NCBI GenBank assembly: GCA_958348225.1
Contig: CATVYG010000034.1
Coordinates: 1 to 25,936, forward strand
Reading direction: 5' to 3'
Length of the DNA: 25,936 nt
Origin: an uncultured Collinsella sp.
GTDB lineage: Bacteria; Actinomycetota; Coriobacteriia; Coriobacteriales; Coriobacteriaceae
This document shows positions 8,190-14,383 of this stretch, one piece after another. Within the stretch, counting starts at the first letter, position 1; the number at the start of each line of letters is the position of its first letter. The position numbers and the translations under genes were made by a program. The notes beneath the pieces were generated by a model, which worked only from the letters and a program-made list of their open reading frames with translations, was not told the origin of the DNA and did no database searches.

Positions 8190-8276
8190 CCCCGTGCATG
8201 CGCAAAAAGCACCTGCATGGGGTCATCGACTGTATGGTCGAGGTTTGGATTTCACCTGTAACCTTTCTCTTGACCC
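8190..8276 (-). promoter_or_regulatory. Candidate structured leader RNA upstream of the Mg2+ operon
   Basis: On the minus-strand transcript GGGTCA (8271-8276) can pair with TGACCC (8220-8225). This encloses AGGTT/AACCT (8260-8264 with 8241-8245) and TCGAC/GTCGA (8237-8241 with 8226-8230, loop CATACA), a three-way-junction layout. The closing 3' arm shares bases with a following hairpin (8190-8222, CCCC and TGCA arms with loop TTTTT), so the two folds are mutually exclusive, as in riboswitches. It begins only about 10 bases after the predicted transcription start. It does not read as an M-box. The rest of the leader, 8084-8189, holds a small GCGGC/GCCGC hairpin and the ribosome site. Confidence 0.4.
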
Positions 8277-8291
8277 TCATTAACCGCAGTA

Positions 8292-8299
8292 ACTATAGC
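8292..8299 (-). promoter_or_regulatory. Extended -10 promoter of the MgtE-like/NRMT operon
   Basis: Minus-strand TGCTATAGT is an extended -10 (TATAGT preceded by TG-N). The -35 region is poor, as is usual for extended -10 promoters. The predicted start near 8285 leaves a leader of about 200 bases before the TTG. Confidence 0.45.
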
Positions 8300-8374
8300 A
8301 TCAGCATCGCCCTGCGGCATCGAATTTATGCGCTGCACATTGCAGGCATACCAAACGCTGACGTATCCGTGACA

Positions 8375-8403
8375 TAGCCATTGGGGACGTTCTTAAATGA
8401 CTA
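8375..8403. repeat. Interspersed palindromic repeat, copy 1
   Basis: Core TTGGGGACGTTCTTAAA (8381-8397) lies between near-complementary ends TAGCCATT and AATGACTA. It is 8 bases past the stop of the NodB-like gene on the minus strand and upstream of the Mg2+ operon promoter. Same family as 16771-16799, 20274-20304 and 20415-20445. Confidence 0.75.
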
Positions 8404-8411
8404 CCCAATAA

Positions 8412-9818
8412 CTACTCTGTGGTGTCATTGTCCTCGGCAAGTTGGGGGAGCACAGCGTCCTTGGGCATGGTGGCCTTCGTCAGCGAGGTGAGCTTTTTGC
8501 TCAGCGACGTGTCCGTCTTGACCAGGTCGCTGAGCGTCACGATCTTGTAGCCGTCGGCGATGAGGCCGTCGATAATCTGCGGCAGCGCCTCGAGCGTCTG
8601 CTCGGCGCATTCGTCTCTATCGGTGAGCAGCACGATATTGCCCGGCGTCACCGAATCGAGCACCGTCGAGACCTGCTCGTCGGCACCGTTGAGCAGCCAG
8701 TCGCCCGAGTCAATATTCCACGAGACCACGGCGGAGACCAGGTCCATCGAATCAATCCAGTTTTGCTCGTCAAAGGCAGCGTAGGGAGCACGCAGCAGCA
8801 TCGTCTTCACGCCGGTCGCCGACTTAATCGCATCGGTGCCTTTCGTGATCTGTTCGCGTACCGCCTCACGGTCCTGACCCTTGAGCGAATCGTCGCTGTA
8901 GCTGTTGGATCCGATCTCGCACCCGGCATCGACAATCGCCTTGGCCGTGGCAGGCGAGGCCTCGACCGCATCGCCCGAAAGGAAGAACGTCGCGGTGACG
9001 CCCTTTTCCTTGAGCACCTGCAAGATCTGCTTGGTAGCGCCGCTCGGACCCTCGTCAAACGTCAGCGCCACGTACTTTTTGTTGCCCTTGGGCGCCACGC
9101 TGGCGCACGCAACGACGCAATCGGTGGCGGGCACAACCTCGCCGCGGTCTTGCGTCTTGCCCGACTGCTCACCAACCCACACCTCGGATCGGCCCTGGAC
9201 ACCCCATGTCTGCACATACTCGATAGCGCCCGTGCCCTCGACCTTGAGCTTGGGCTCGATAACCGTAGCCTGAACCTCGTGCTTCTCGTAGGTGTTACGG
9301 CCATCCTTGACCGTCACCTTCTCGCCGCCCTCAAGTTCGCGGCTATCCCATTTGCCCTGTTTCACGCGCTTGCCGTCGACCTTCACCGACAGCTTTTCGC
9401 CCCCATGGCGCTTGAGCACGCTGTCATCGACGGCCAGCAGGTCGCCTGCGTCGTAGGTGTCAGTCAACTCCTGGTCGTCGATGAGATTCTGCAGCGTAGA
9501 GCCCACACGCACCGCGGTCTTCTGGCCGTTGAGCTCCACGTCCACACTGCGGTTGACATAGCCCACGACGGCAGCGATAAACAGCACGAGCGCACAGCCC
9601 ACGGCAATGAGCGCATAGGGCAGGCGAGACGAACGACGGGGCGTACGGCTGTTGCCGATGCGCGCACTGCGGTCGCTAAAGCCGCGGCTATGGTTGAGAT
9701 ACATCGCGCCGGGCTTACGGTGACGCTTGCGCTGACCGCTGGGTAGCTGCCCCAGGTCGCGGCGCGCCGTCGGACGCGCACCCGAACGCCCGTTTAAATT
9801 GGATCCGTTTTGGCGCAT
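8412..9818 (-). CDS. Membrane-anchored NodB-fold polysaccharide deacetylase homologue with altered metal site
   Basis: 468 residues. There is a basic cytoplasmic tail (1-65), one transmembrane helix (about 68-88), and an extracellular region with two beta-grasp-like segments (about 91-185, including VELNGQKTAVRVGSTLQNLI). A NodB domain covers about 248-445. NodB enzymes remove acetyl groups from peptidoglycan or other glycans using an Asp-His-His metal site. Here TFDDGP is TFDEGP (253-258), keeping the catalytic Asp but changing the metal Asp to Glu. The HTxxH motif is N305-SYS-D309, and the late LLHD is LLTD (T399). Arg343 of the RPPY-like motif remains. It is probably a pseudoenzyme or has changed chemistry. 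The ATG at 9818 follows GGGGAGGG. Expected to act outside the membrane on or near the cell wall. Confidence 0.85.
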   Translation of the reverse strand: MRQNGSNLNGRSGARPTARRDLGQLPSGQRKRHRKPGAMYLNHSRGFSDRSARIGNSRTPRRSSRLPYALIAVGCALVLFIAAVVGYVNRSVDVELNGQKTAVRVGSTLQNLIDDQELTDTYDAGDLLAVDDSVLKRHGGEKLSVKVDGKRVKQGKWDSRELEGGEKVTVKDGRNTYEKHEVQATVIEPKLKVEGTGAIEYVQTWGVQGRSEVWVGEQSGKTQDRGEVVPATDCVVACASVAPKGNKKYVALTFDEGPSGATKQILQVLKEKGVTATFFLSGDAVEASPATAKAIVDAGCEIGSNSYSDDSLKGQDREAVREQITKGTDAIKSATGVKTMLLRAPYAAFDEQNWIDSMDLVSAVVSWNIDSGDWLLNGADEQVSTVLDSVTPGNIVLLTDRDECAEQTLEALPQIIDGLIADGYKIVTLSDLVKTDTSLSKKLTSLTKATMPKDAVLPQLAEDNDTTE

Positions 9819-9839
9819 GTGCCCTCCCCCATAAACACA

Positions 9840-9869
9840 GCAAGCCGGAGCAACAGGTCTCCGGCTTGC
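9840..9869 (-). terminator. Hairpin between the PRC-barrel and NodB-like genes
   Basis: GCAAGCCGGAG (9840-9850) pairs perfectly with CTCCGGCTTGC (9859-9869). It lies 21 bases after the stop of the PRC-barrel gene. The following minus-strand bases are only mildly T-rich (TGTGTTTATGG), so termination may be partial. Confidence 0.6.
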
Positions 9870-9890
9870 CTCCCATCATTTGGTACGTCG

Positions 9891-10646
9891 CTATTTTGTA
9901 GCTTTTGACGAGCCTCCACTCGCCTTTTGGTATTCGTCCTTAAAGGCCTTGAACATGCCGCGCGTCTTGCCGAGCTGCTTGCCCAGTGCGCGACTGCCCT
10001 TGTCCACGGCAACCGATCCCTTGTCGTCGAGCACCTTGGCGCCCTTTTTGACCTTGTCGCCCACCACGACGCTGGCCTCGGCGGCCTTGGCAGCCGCACC
10101 GCCCGAATACCCGAGCGACTTGACCTCGTCCGAGACGACCATCGCGCCGTTCTCGTAGCCGCGCAGCATCGTCGGCGGCACCTGCGTGTCACCAACCAAA
10201 ATACTCGAAGCAGCGCCGGCGGTCACATAGAATGCCTGCACGATGCCCGAGCGCGGCTTGAACTCAACGTCCGAGCAATAGCCCACGACGTCGCCCGATT
10301 CCGTGCGCACGTCCATACCGACCCAGATGATGCAATCGTCCAGGTTGATGTCGAGGCGCTTGGCCGCAGCGGTATCGTAGGTGCCCTTGACGTCGTCAAC
10401 CGCGATGGCGCCCTCGTAGACACCAATGGCGTCGAGCGCTACGAATCGGTCGGGACGCTCGATCATGCCCGCGATATCGGACTGGCGGACCATAAAGCCG
10501 ACCACGCGCGTACCGCCCGGGGTAAAGACCGGAAAGTGAATCTTTCCGAGCTTTTTAGGGCTGCGCGGCGTGCCGTCCTTTTTGGTGCGCTTGTCCTCGG
10601 CAGGCTTGCGATAGATCTTGGCGCCGACAAAATCCCCGGCGCGCAT
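9891..10646 (-). CDS. Protein with two PRC-barrel-like domains
   Basis: 251 residues, no signal peptide or membrane helix, so probably cytoplasmic or peripheral. Residues 1-85 (MRAGDFVGAKIYRK to RFVALDAIGVYEGAI) and about 105-175 (IIWVGMDVRTESGDVVGYCSDVEF) read as two PRC-barrel-type units, small beta-barrels that bind RNA, proteins or cofactors in other families. From about 180 the chain is Lys/Ala-rich and helical (VVVGDKVKKGAKVLDDKGSV) with a low-complexity end. The ATG at 10646 overlaps the stop of the YtxH-like gene (TAATG), so translation is coupled. The function is unknown. The PRC barrel is shared with the MgtE-like protein nearby, but nothing else links the two. Confidence 0.8.
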   Translation of the reverse strand: MRAGDFVGAKIYRKPAEDKRTKKDGTPRSPKKLGKIHFPVFTPGGTRVVGFMVRQSDIAGMIERPDRFVALDAIGVYEGAIAVDDVKGTYDTAAAKRLDINLDDCIIWVGMDVRTESGDVVGYCSDVEFKPRSGIVQAFYVTAGAASSILVGDTQVPPTMLRGYENGAMVVSDEVKSLGYSGGAAAKAAEASVVVGDKVKKGAKVLDDKGSVAVDKGSRALGKQLGKTRGMFKAFKDEYQKASGGSSKATK

Positions 10647-11035
10647 TATGCCTCGGTCGAGGGCTCCGCAGCCTCGGCATCAGCCTCGACGGCGTTCTCG
10701 ACCATGACGTCGGCGGCAGGCGTCACGTTGCCACCCGAAATGGCGTCGTTGAGCTGCTCGCGCAGCTGGTCCATGCGCTCGCGGGCCAGGTCGACCTTGG
10801 CGCGCAGGTCGTCGGTCTTGGCGTCGACCATCGGGCCAAAGTCATTCACCGCAGCACGGGCCTCCTCGGCGCTGTGCTCGTAGGTGTCGCGCATATTGTC
10901 CCAGGCGTCGTTGGCGATATCGGCAGCCATGGCGCGGGTCTCGGCGCCCGAGCGCGGGGCCAGAGCAACACCGATAATAGCGCCGGCAGCGGCACCAAAA
11001 AGTGCGCCGGAGACAAAGCTGAAAGTCTTACCCAT
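10646..11035 (-). CDS. YtxH-family small membrane-associated protein
   Basis: 129 residues starting MGKTFSFVSGALFGAAAGAI. An N-terminal glycine-zipper-like hydrophobic helix (about 4-27) ends in the family-typical APRSGAETR. A long amphipathic, possibly coiled-coil stretch follows (about 35-100, AAVNDFGPMVDAKTDDLRAKVDLARERMDQLREQLNDA when read in segments), then an acidic Ala/Glu tail. YtxH proteins are found in stress-related operons of Gram-positives; their molecular role is unknown. Two ATGs (11041 and 11035) lie after AGGAGAGGA; I chose 11035 for spacing and family fit. Ends in a TAATG overlap with the PRC-barrel gene. A perfect TATAAT lies upstream. Confidence 0.82.
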   Translation of the reverse strand: MGKTFSFVSGALFGAAAGAIIGVALAPRSGAETRAMAADIANDAWDNMRDTYEHSAEEARAAVNDFGPMVDAKTDDLRAKVDLARERMDQLREQLNDAISGGNVTPAADVMVENAVEADAEAAEPSTEA

Positions 11036-11052
11036 GATCATTCCTCTCCTGC

Positions 11053-11092
11053 GGGCACGTCGGTGCCCACCGTTTGAATGCTGTCCATTATA
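11053..11092 (-). promoter_or_regulatory. Promoter and leader hairpin of the YtxH/PRC operon
   Basis: A perfect minus-strand TATAAT (11087-11092) lies about 50 bases before the start codon, without a good -35 box. Between it and the ribosome site, GGGCAC (11063-11068) can pair with GTGCCC (11053-11058) around CGAC, a hairpin directly abutting the AGGAG. The rest of the gap to 11171 shows nothing clear. Confidence 0.45.
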
Positions 11093-11171
11093 CCCGCAGC
11101 GCATCACTTGCCGCTCCGCTCATCTGCGTACGGCAAAGGCGCAGGTACGTGATGGTGATAAACGCGTAGGC

Positions 11172-12005
11172 CTACTCCTGAGGCATAGCCGGCATGGCCA
11201 CCGTGGCACCCGGGTCCTCGCCGGCGCCGTCCACGAGTGGCAGGCCGCCCTCATGCGCAGGTCCTGCCGGAACCGTCGCCGCACCGCCAAAGACGGCAGC
11301 GGAGGCCTCGTGGTTCTCGGCAACCGCGCCCTCGGTATCAATCGCCACCTGGGGCTCGTCGTCAAAGTTGGGGACGCCCTGGGGCTCGGTGGGAACGGGC
11401 TCGGCGGTCGCATCGGCAACGGGCTCGGCGTCGACCGGCACATCGCCCTCGCCAGCGCCCTCGTCCTCGGCAGCATCTTCGCCGTTCGCAGCAGCGACGG
11501 CCTCGTGAGGATCCTTGCCCTCGGCCTCGGCGCGCATGCCCAGCACCAGGTTGCGCAGGCCCGCGACCGTGCCTTCCACGTCGGGGGCAGGCTGGTCGGC
11601 GTGCAGGTACGCCCAGTCCATCATAAAGGTGGCCGACGACAGCGCACCGATGGCCAGTGCGTCGTCGGGACACGAAAGCTCGACCTCAAAGACACGCTCG
11701 TCATGCTCGCTTACGCGCGTGCGGCCGCACGAGATGCTACCGGCAAGACCGGTCTCGTTCATGAGCTCGACCGTCACGTGCTCCAGCAGGTGGCAGAGCT
11801 CGGTCTGACCCATGCAGTCCTGGAACTCGCGGCCGGAATCGCCCAGGCACAGGTGCTTGGCAATCGCCGGTACCAGGTAGTACACGCGCGCCGTGGCCTC
11901 GATGTCCTCCGAGGTCATGAGCGGCATGCCGGGGTTCACCAGCACATGCGCACAGATCTTGTCCTCGCTGACGGTGACCTTAAGGATGTTGAACAGGCCT
12001 GCCAT
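11172..12005 (-). CDS. Free-standing cyanophycin-synthetase N-domain homologue with acidic tail
   Basis: 277 residues. The folded part (about 1-160) resembles the N-terminal domain of cyanophycin synthetase CphA. HLLEHVTVELMNETGL (72-87), then GRTR (94-97) and a VFEVEL strand, match the CphA pattern of an IEHVALELQ helix, a GRTR turn and a beta strand. The ATP-grasp and Mur-ligase domains of CphA are missing. Residues about 163-277 are low-complexity, rich in Glu, Asp, Ala, Pro and Gly, and likely disordered. No signal peptide. The ATG at 12005 has GGGGAGAG upstream and lies 24 bases after the CNNM gene stop, so both are probably co-transcribed. Function unknown: polymer binding, or a regulatory partner of a ligase encoded elsewhere, are possibilities only. 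Confidence 0.75.
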   Translation of the reverse strand: MAGLFNILKVTVSEDKICAHVLVNPGMPLMTSEDIEATARVYYLVPAIAKHLCLGDSGREFQDCMGQTELCHLLEHVTVELMNETGLAGSISCGRTRVSEHDERVFEVELSCPDDALAIGALSSATFMMDWAYLHADQPAPDVEGTVAGLRNLVLGMRAEAEGKDPHEAVAAANGEDAAEDEGAGEGDVPVDAEPVADATAEPVPTEPQGVPNFDDEPQVAIDTEGAVAENHEASAAVFGGAATVPAGPAHEGGLPLVDGAGEDPGATVAMPAMPQE

Positions 12006-12029
12006 AACTCTCCCCTACTCTTCCTTGTC

Positions 12030-13403
12030 CTACTCGTCGCCGTCGTGCGGATTCGCGGAACCCGCACCCGACGTCGTCGGCTCGTCTACCGAAGACTCGG
12101 AATCCTTCTTATCGGTTTCGACCGGAGCGATCACGCGAATGAGCGAGATGCGCTGGCCACGCATCGACTGCACTTTAAACTTGTACCCCGCGACCTCAAA
12201 CACCTCTCCGATGTCGGGCACCGAGTCGCAAAGCTCCAAAATCCAGCCGGCGATGGTCTCATAATCATCGCTTTCCTCAAGCGGCCAACCAAGCTCAATC
12301 GCGTCATCGCACGAAAAACGCCCATCAACGAGCCACTCGCGGCGCGAAAGGCGCGTGAGATACTTGTTGTCGGGGTCGAACTCGTCCTCGATCTCGCCCA
12401 CAATCTCCTCGACGATGTCCTCGATGGTGATGATGCCGGCCGTGCCGCCGTACTCGTCTACGACCACCACGATCTGGTCGTGAGAGGTCTGCATCTCGGA
12501 CAGCAGCGGCAGGATGTCCTTGGTGTCGGGCACAAAGGTGGCGTCGCGCAAAAAGCCGGCGATGGGCTGGTCACCCTTGCCGTCGAGCGCGGGTTGGATC
12601 AGGTCCTTGATGTGCGCGATGCCGGCGACGTTGTCGGGGTCCTCGTGATAGACGGGGATGCGGCTGAAGCCGGTCTGGCGCATGGTGGACAGCACATCGG
12701 CGACCGTCTCGTCGTCCTCGCACATGGTGGTGTCCACGCGCGGCACCATGACCTCGCGGGCAACGGTGTCGCCTAGGTCGAAGATCTCGTGGATCATGCG
12801 CTTTTCCTCGTCGAGCAGATCGTCCTGCTCCGAGACCATGTACTTGATCTCTTCTTCCGAGACGTTTTGGCGGTCGTCGGCGCTCTTGATGCGCAGGATG
12901 CGGGCCAGGCCATCGGAGCAAGCGCCGGTCAGCCACACGAGCGGACGGGCAATCTTTTGGAACACGGAAAGCGGGCCCACGACCTGCTTGGACACGCCCT
13001 CGGCATTGGCCAGGCCGATGCGCTTGGGGACGAGCTCGCCGATCACGATGGACACGAAGGCGACCGCGACGGTGATGATGACCGGCGCCAGGCCGCGCGC
13101 GATGGCGGAGAGCGGCGCGATGCCAAAGCTCATGAGCCACGTGGCGAGCGGGTCGGACAGACTCGTCGAGGCGACGGCGGACGAGGCGAAGCCCACGAGC
13201 GTGATGGCGACCTGGATGGTGGCGAGCAGCTGGTCGGAGTCGGCAGCCAGCTTAATGGCACGCTCGGCGCGCTTGTCGCCTTCCTCGGCCTCGTGCTCCA
13301 GCACGGCGCGCTTGGCCGTGGTGAGCGCCATCTCTGACATAGAGAAGTAGCCGTTGATGAGGGTCAAAACGAGGGTGGTGATAAGGGAGATGGTTATGTC
13401 CAT
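12030..13403 (-). CDS. CNNM/CorB-family membrane protein (DUF21, CBS pair, CorC/HlyC domain)
   Basis: 457 residues. Residues 1-185 form a DUF21 transmembrane domain (ITISLITTLVLTLINGYFS; GELVPKRIGLANAE). About 205-325 is a CBS pair beginning VAREVMVPRVDTTM. The region to about 330 has the hallmark QIVVVVDEYGGTAGIITIED. About 345-425 is a CorC/HlyC transporter-associated domain ending VQSMRGQRISLIRV. A Ser/Asp-rich tail follows. CNNM/CorB proteins are linked to Mg2+ transport, and older annotation calls them hemolysins. The ATG at 13403 begins a hydrophobic helix; the only good GGAGG (13419-13423) is 15 bases away, a long spacing. A further ATG far upstream (13640) would add 79 residues that do not look coding and is rejected. 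Leads the operon with the CphA-N homologue. Confidence 0.9.
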   Translation of the reverse strand: MDITISLITTLVLTLINGYFSMSEMALTTAKRAVLEHEAEEGDKRAERAIKLAADSDQLLATIQVAITLVGFASSAVASTSLSDPLATWLMSFGIAPLSAIARGLAPVIITVAVAFVSIVIGELVPKRIGLANAEGVSKQVVGPLSVFQKIARPLVWLTGACSDGLARILRIKSADDRQNVSEEEIKYMVSEQDDLLDEEKRMIHEIFDLGDTVAREVMVPRVDTTMCEDDETVADVLSTMRQTGFSRIPVYHEDPDNVAGIAHIKDLIQPALDGKGDQPIAGFLRDATFVPDTKDILPLLSEMQTSHDQIVVVVDEYGGTAGIITIEDIVEEIVGEIEDEFDPDNKYLTRLSRREWLVDGRFSCDDAIELGWPLEESDDYETIAGWILELCDSVPDIGEVFEVAGYKFKVQSMRGQRISLIRVIAPVETDKKDSESSVDEPTTSGAGSANPHDGDE

Positions 13404-13440
13404 CGGGAGTTTCTCGAACCTCCAAGATTCGGGACGTCGG

Positions 13441-13468
13441 ATTAAAACGTTGACGGCGGATACGGCAA
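13441..13468 (-). promoter_or_regulatory. Promoter of the CNNM operon
   Basis: Minus-strand TTGCCG (13463-13468) and TTTAAT (13441-13446) are 16 bases apart, about 38 bases before the start codon. Moderate match to a sigma-70-type promoter. Confidence 0.4.
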
Positions 13469-13513
13469 TTGCACCGGCGCCCAAACAAGGACGCGGGCGC
13501 GCAGGCGTGGTCG

Positions 13514-14197
13514 CTAGATTACGAAGAGGATCACCGCCATGAACTGGAAGATACTGCCGGCGAGCACCCACAAGTGAAACACACTGTGCAGGTAGCGCAC
13601 GTTTTTGGCGATATAGAACGGCACGCCCGCGGTGTAGCACACGCCGCCGACGGCGAGCAGGGCAAGTGCCACGGGGTTGAGCAGCGCCACAAGTTCGGGC
13701 AGCTTAAAGACAACGAGCCAGCCCATCAGCAGGTAAACCAGGCCGCTTACCCAGTGCGGTTGACGCTCGCGCATAAAGCACTCGAGGGCGATGCCGATAA
13801 TGGCGATGGCCCATACGGCAAAGAACAGCGCAGGGCCGCCGTCGTTTGCGAGCGTGATAAGGCAAAACGGCGTATAGCTGCCCGCAATGAGCAGGTAGAT
13901 GCAGCTGTGGTCGATGATGCGAAACACGCGCTTGGCGCGCGCGGGCTGAATCGCGTGGTAGAGCGTGGAGGCTAGGTATTCGAGGATAATGCTGACACCA
14001 TAGACAATCGCCGCGGCCATGTGGGCCGGGCCTCCGCCGCGCAGGGCAGCGAATACGATCAGGAGCACCAGGCCCGCGATACCCAGCAGGCAGCCGACAC
14101 CATGGGTGACGGAGTTCATGATCTCCTCGCCCACCGTGTAGTGTGGAACGGCCGCGGTCTTGGGTCGCGGCTTAGAACTGTCGCTCGAATCGGACAT
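13514..14197 (-). CDS. PAQR / hemolysin III family membrane protein
   Basis: 227 residues with a short polar N-terminus and seven hydrophobic helices. It carries the family metal-site pattern: STLYH after TM2-TM3 (ILEYLASTLYHAIQ), IIDHSCIYLLIAGSYTP, and a late HSVFH. Bacterial members (YqfA and similar) are related to adiponectin receptors, which are Zn-dependent hydrolases; the hemolysin label is historical. The start MSDSSDS at 14197 is preferred because GGAGG ends directly against the ATG at 14215, leaving no spacing, while it sits 11 bases before the chosen ATG. The gene is divergent from the alpha/beta hydrolase and ends 110 bases before the CNNM start, where the CNNM promoter lies. Confidence 0.9.
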   Translation of the reverse strand: MSDSSDSSKPRPKTAAVPHYTVGEEIMNSVTHGVGCLLGIAGLVLLIVFAALRGGGPAHMAAAIVYGVSIILEYLASTLYHAIQPARAKRVFRIIDHSCIYLLIAGSYTPFCLITLANDGGPALFFAVWAIAIIGIALECFMRERQPHWVSGLVYLLMGWLVVFKLPELVALLNPVALALLAVGGVCYTAGVPFYIAKNVRYLHSVFHLWVLAGSIFQFMAVILFVI

Positions 14198-14232
14198 GCC
14201 GGTTACATCCTCCAACGTAAAGAGTTCTCAAC

Positions 14233-14270
14233 ACTATATCAAAGCGTCTAGGTACGTGCGAAATTTGCAC
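14233..14270 (-). promoter_or_regulatory. Promoter region of the PAQR gene with dyad
   Basis: Minus-strand TATAGT (14233-14238) is a good -10, with no clear -35 box. A near-perfect 15-bp dyad GTGCGAAATTTGCAC (14256-14270) occupies the -35 position, suggesting regulator binding in place of a -35 element. Confidence 0.35.
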
Positions 14271-14304
14271 CATACGTGACCCTTTGTTTACCCATTCTTT
14301 GTCT

Positions 14305-14366
14305 GTTGACGCATCAACGGCGAACGTCCATAATGCGCTTGCATTAAATGTTGATGTATTAACATC
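14305..14366 (+). promoter_or_regulatory. Promoter with two matching operator-like sites before the hydrolase gene
   Basis: TTGACG (14306-14311), 17 bases, then CATAAT (14329-14334) form a good promoter. GTTGACGCATCAAC (14305-14318) covers the -35 box, and GTTGATGTATTAAC (14350-14363) lies between the start point and the ribosome site. They match at 11 of 14 positions, are both dyadic, and begin 45 bp apart. A further inverted repeat, TAATGC-gctt-GCATTA (14331-14346), overlaps the -10. The TTGA-N4-TCAA form recalls MarR-type operators. Confidence 0.55.
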
Positions 14367-14383
14367 TTATAGGAAAGCTTCTT

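Noticed and set aside
8190..8222. Intrinsic terminator inside the Mg2+ operon leader
   Set aside because: The hairpin is followed on the minus strand by TGTAAGCG and not by a T-run; the five T residues are in the loop.
8084..8299. M-box (ykoK) Mg2+ riboswitch
   Set aside because: The hallmark GGTGAGGCTCC start and the downstream conserved blocks are not present, so only an unclassified structured leader is claimed.
6344..8377. Very long open frame on the plus strand (677 codons)
   Set aside because: It mirrors the codon structure of the MgtE-like gene, has a His/Arg-rich composition, no recognisable motif and no ribosome site. It is a GC-driven antisense shadow, as are similar frames opposite 2207-4423, 4968-6230 and 16797-19457.
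13404..13640. N-terminal extension of the CNNM protein
   Set aside because: The 79 extra codons run over the PAQR gene end and the promoter, are Arg/Pro-rich and do not resemble the family.
14198..14215. Upstream ATG for the PAQR gene
   Set aside because: GGAGG directly touches this ATG, leaving no spacing; the next in-frame ATG at 14197 is placed better.
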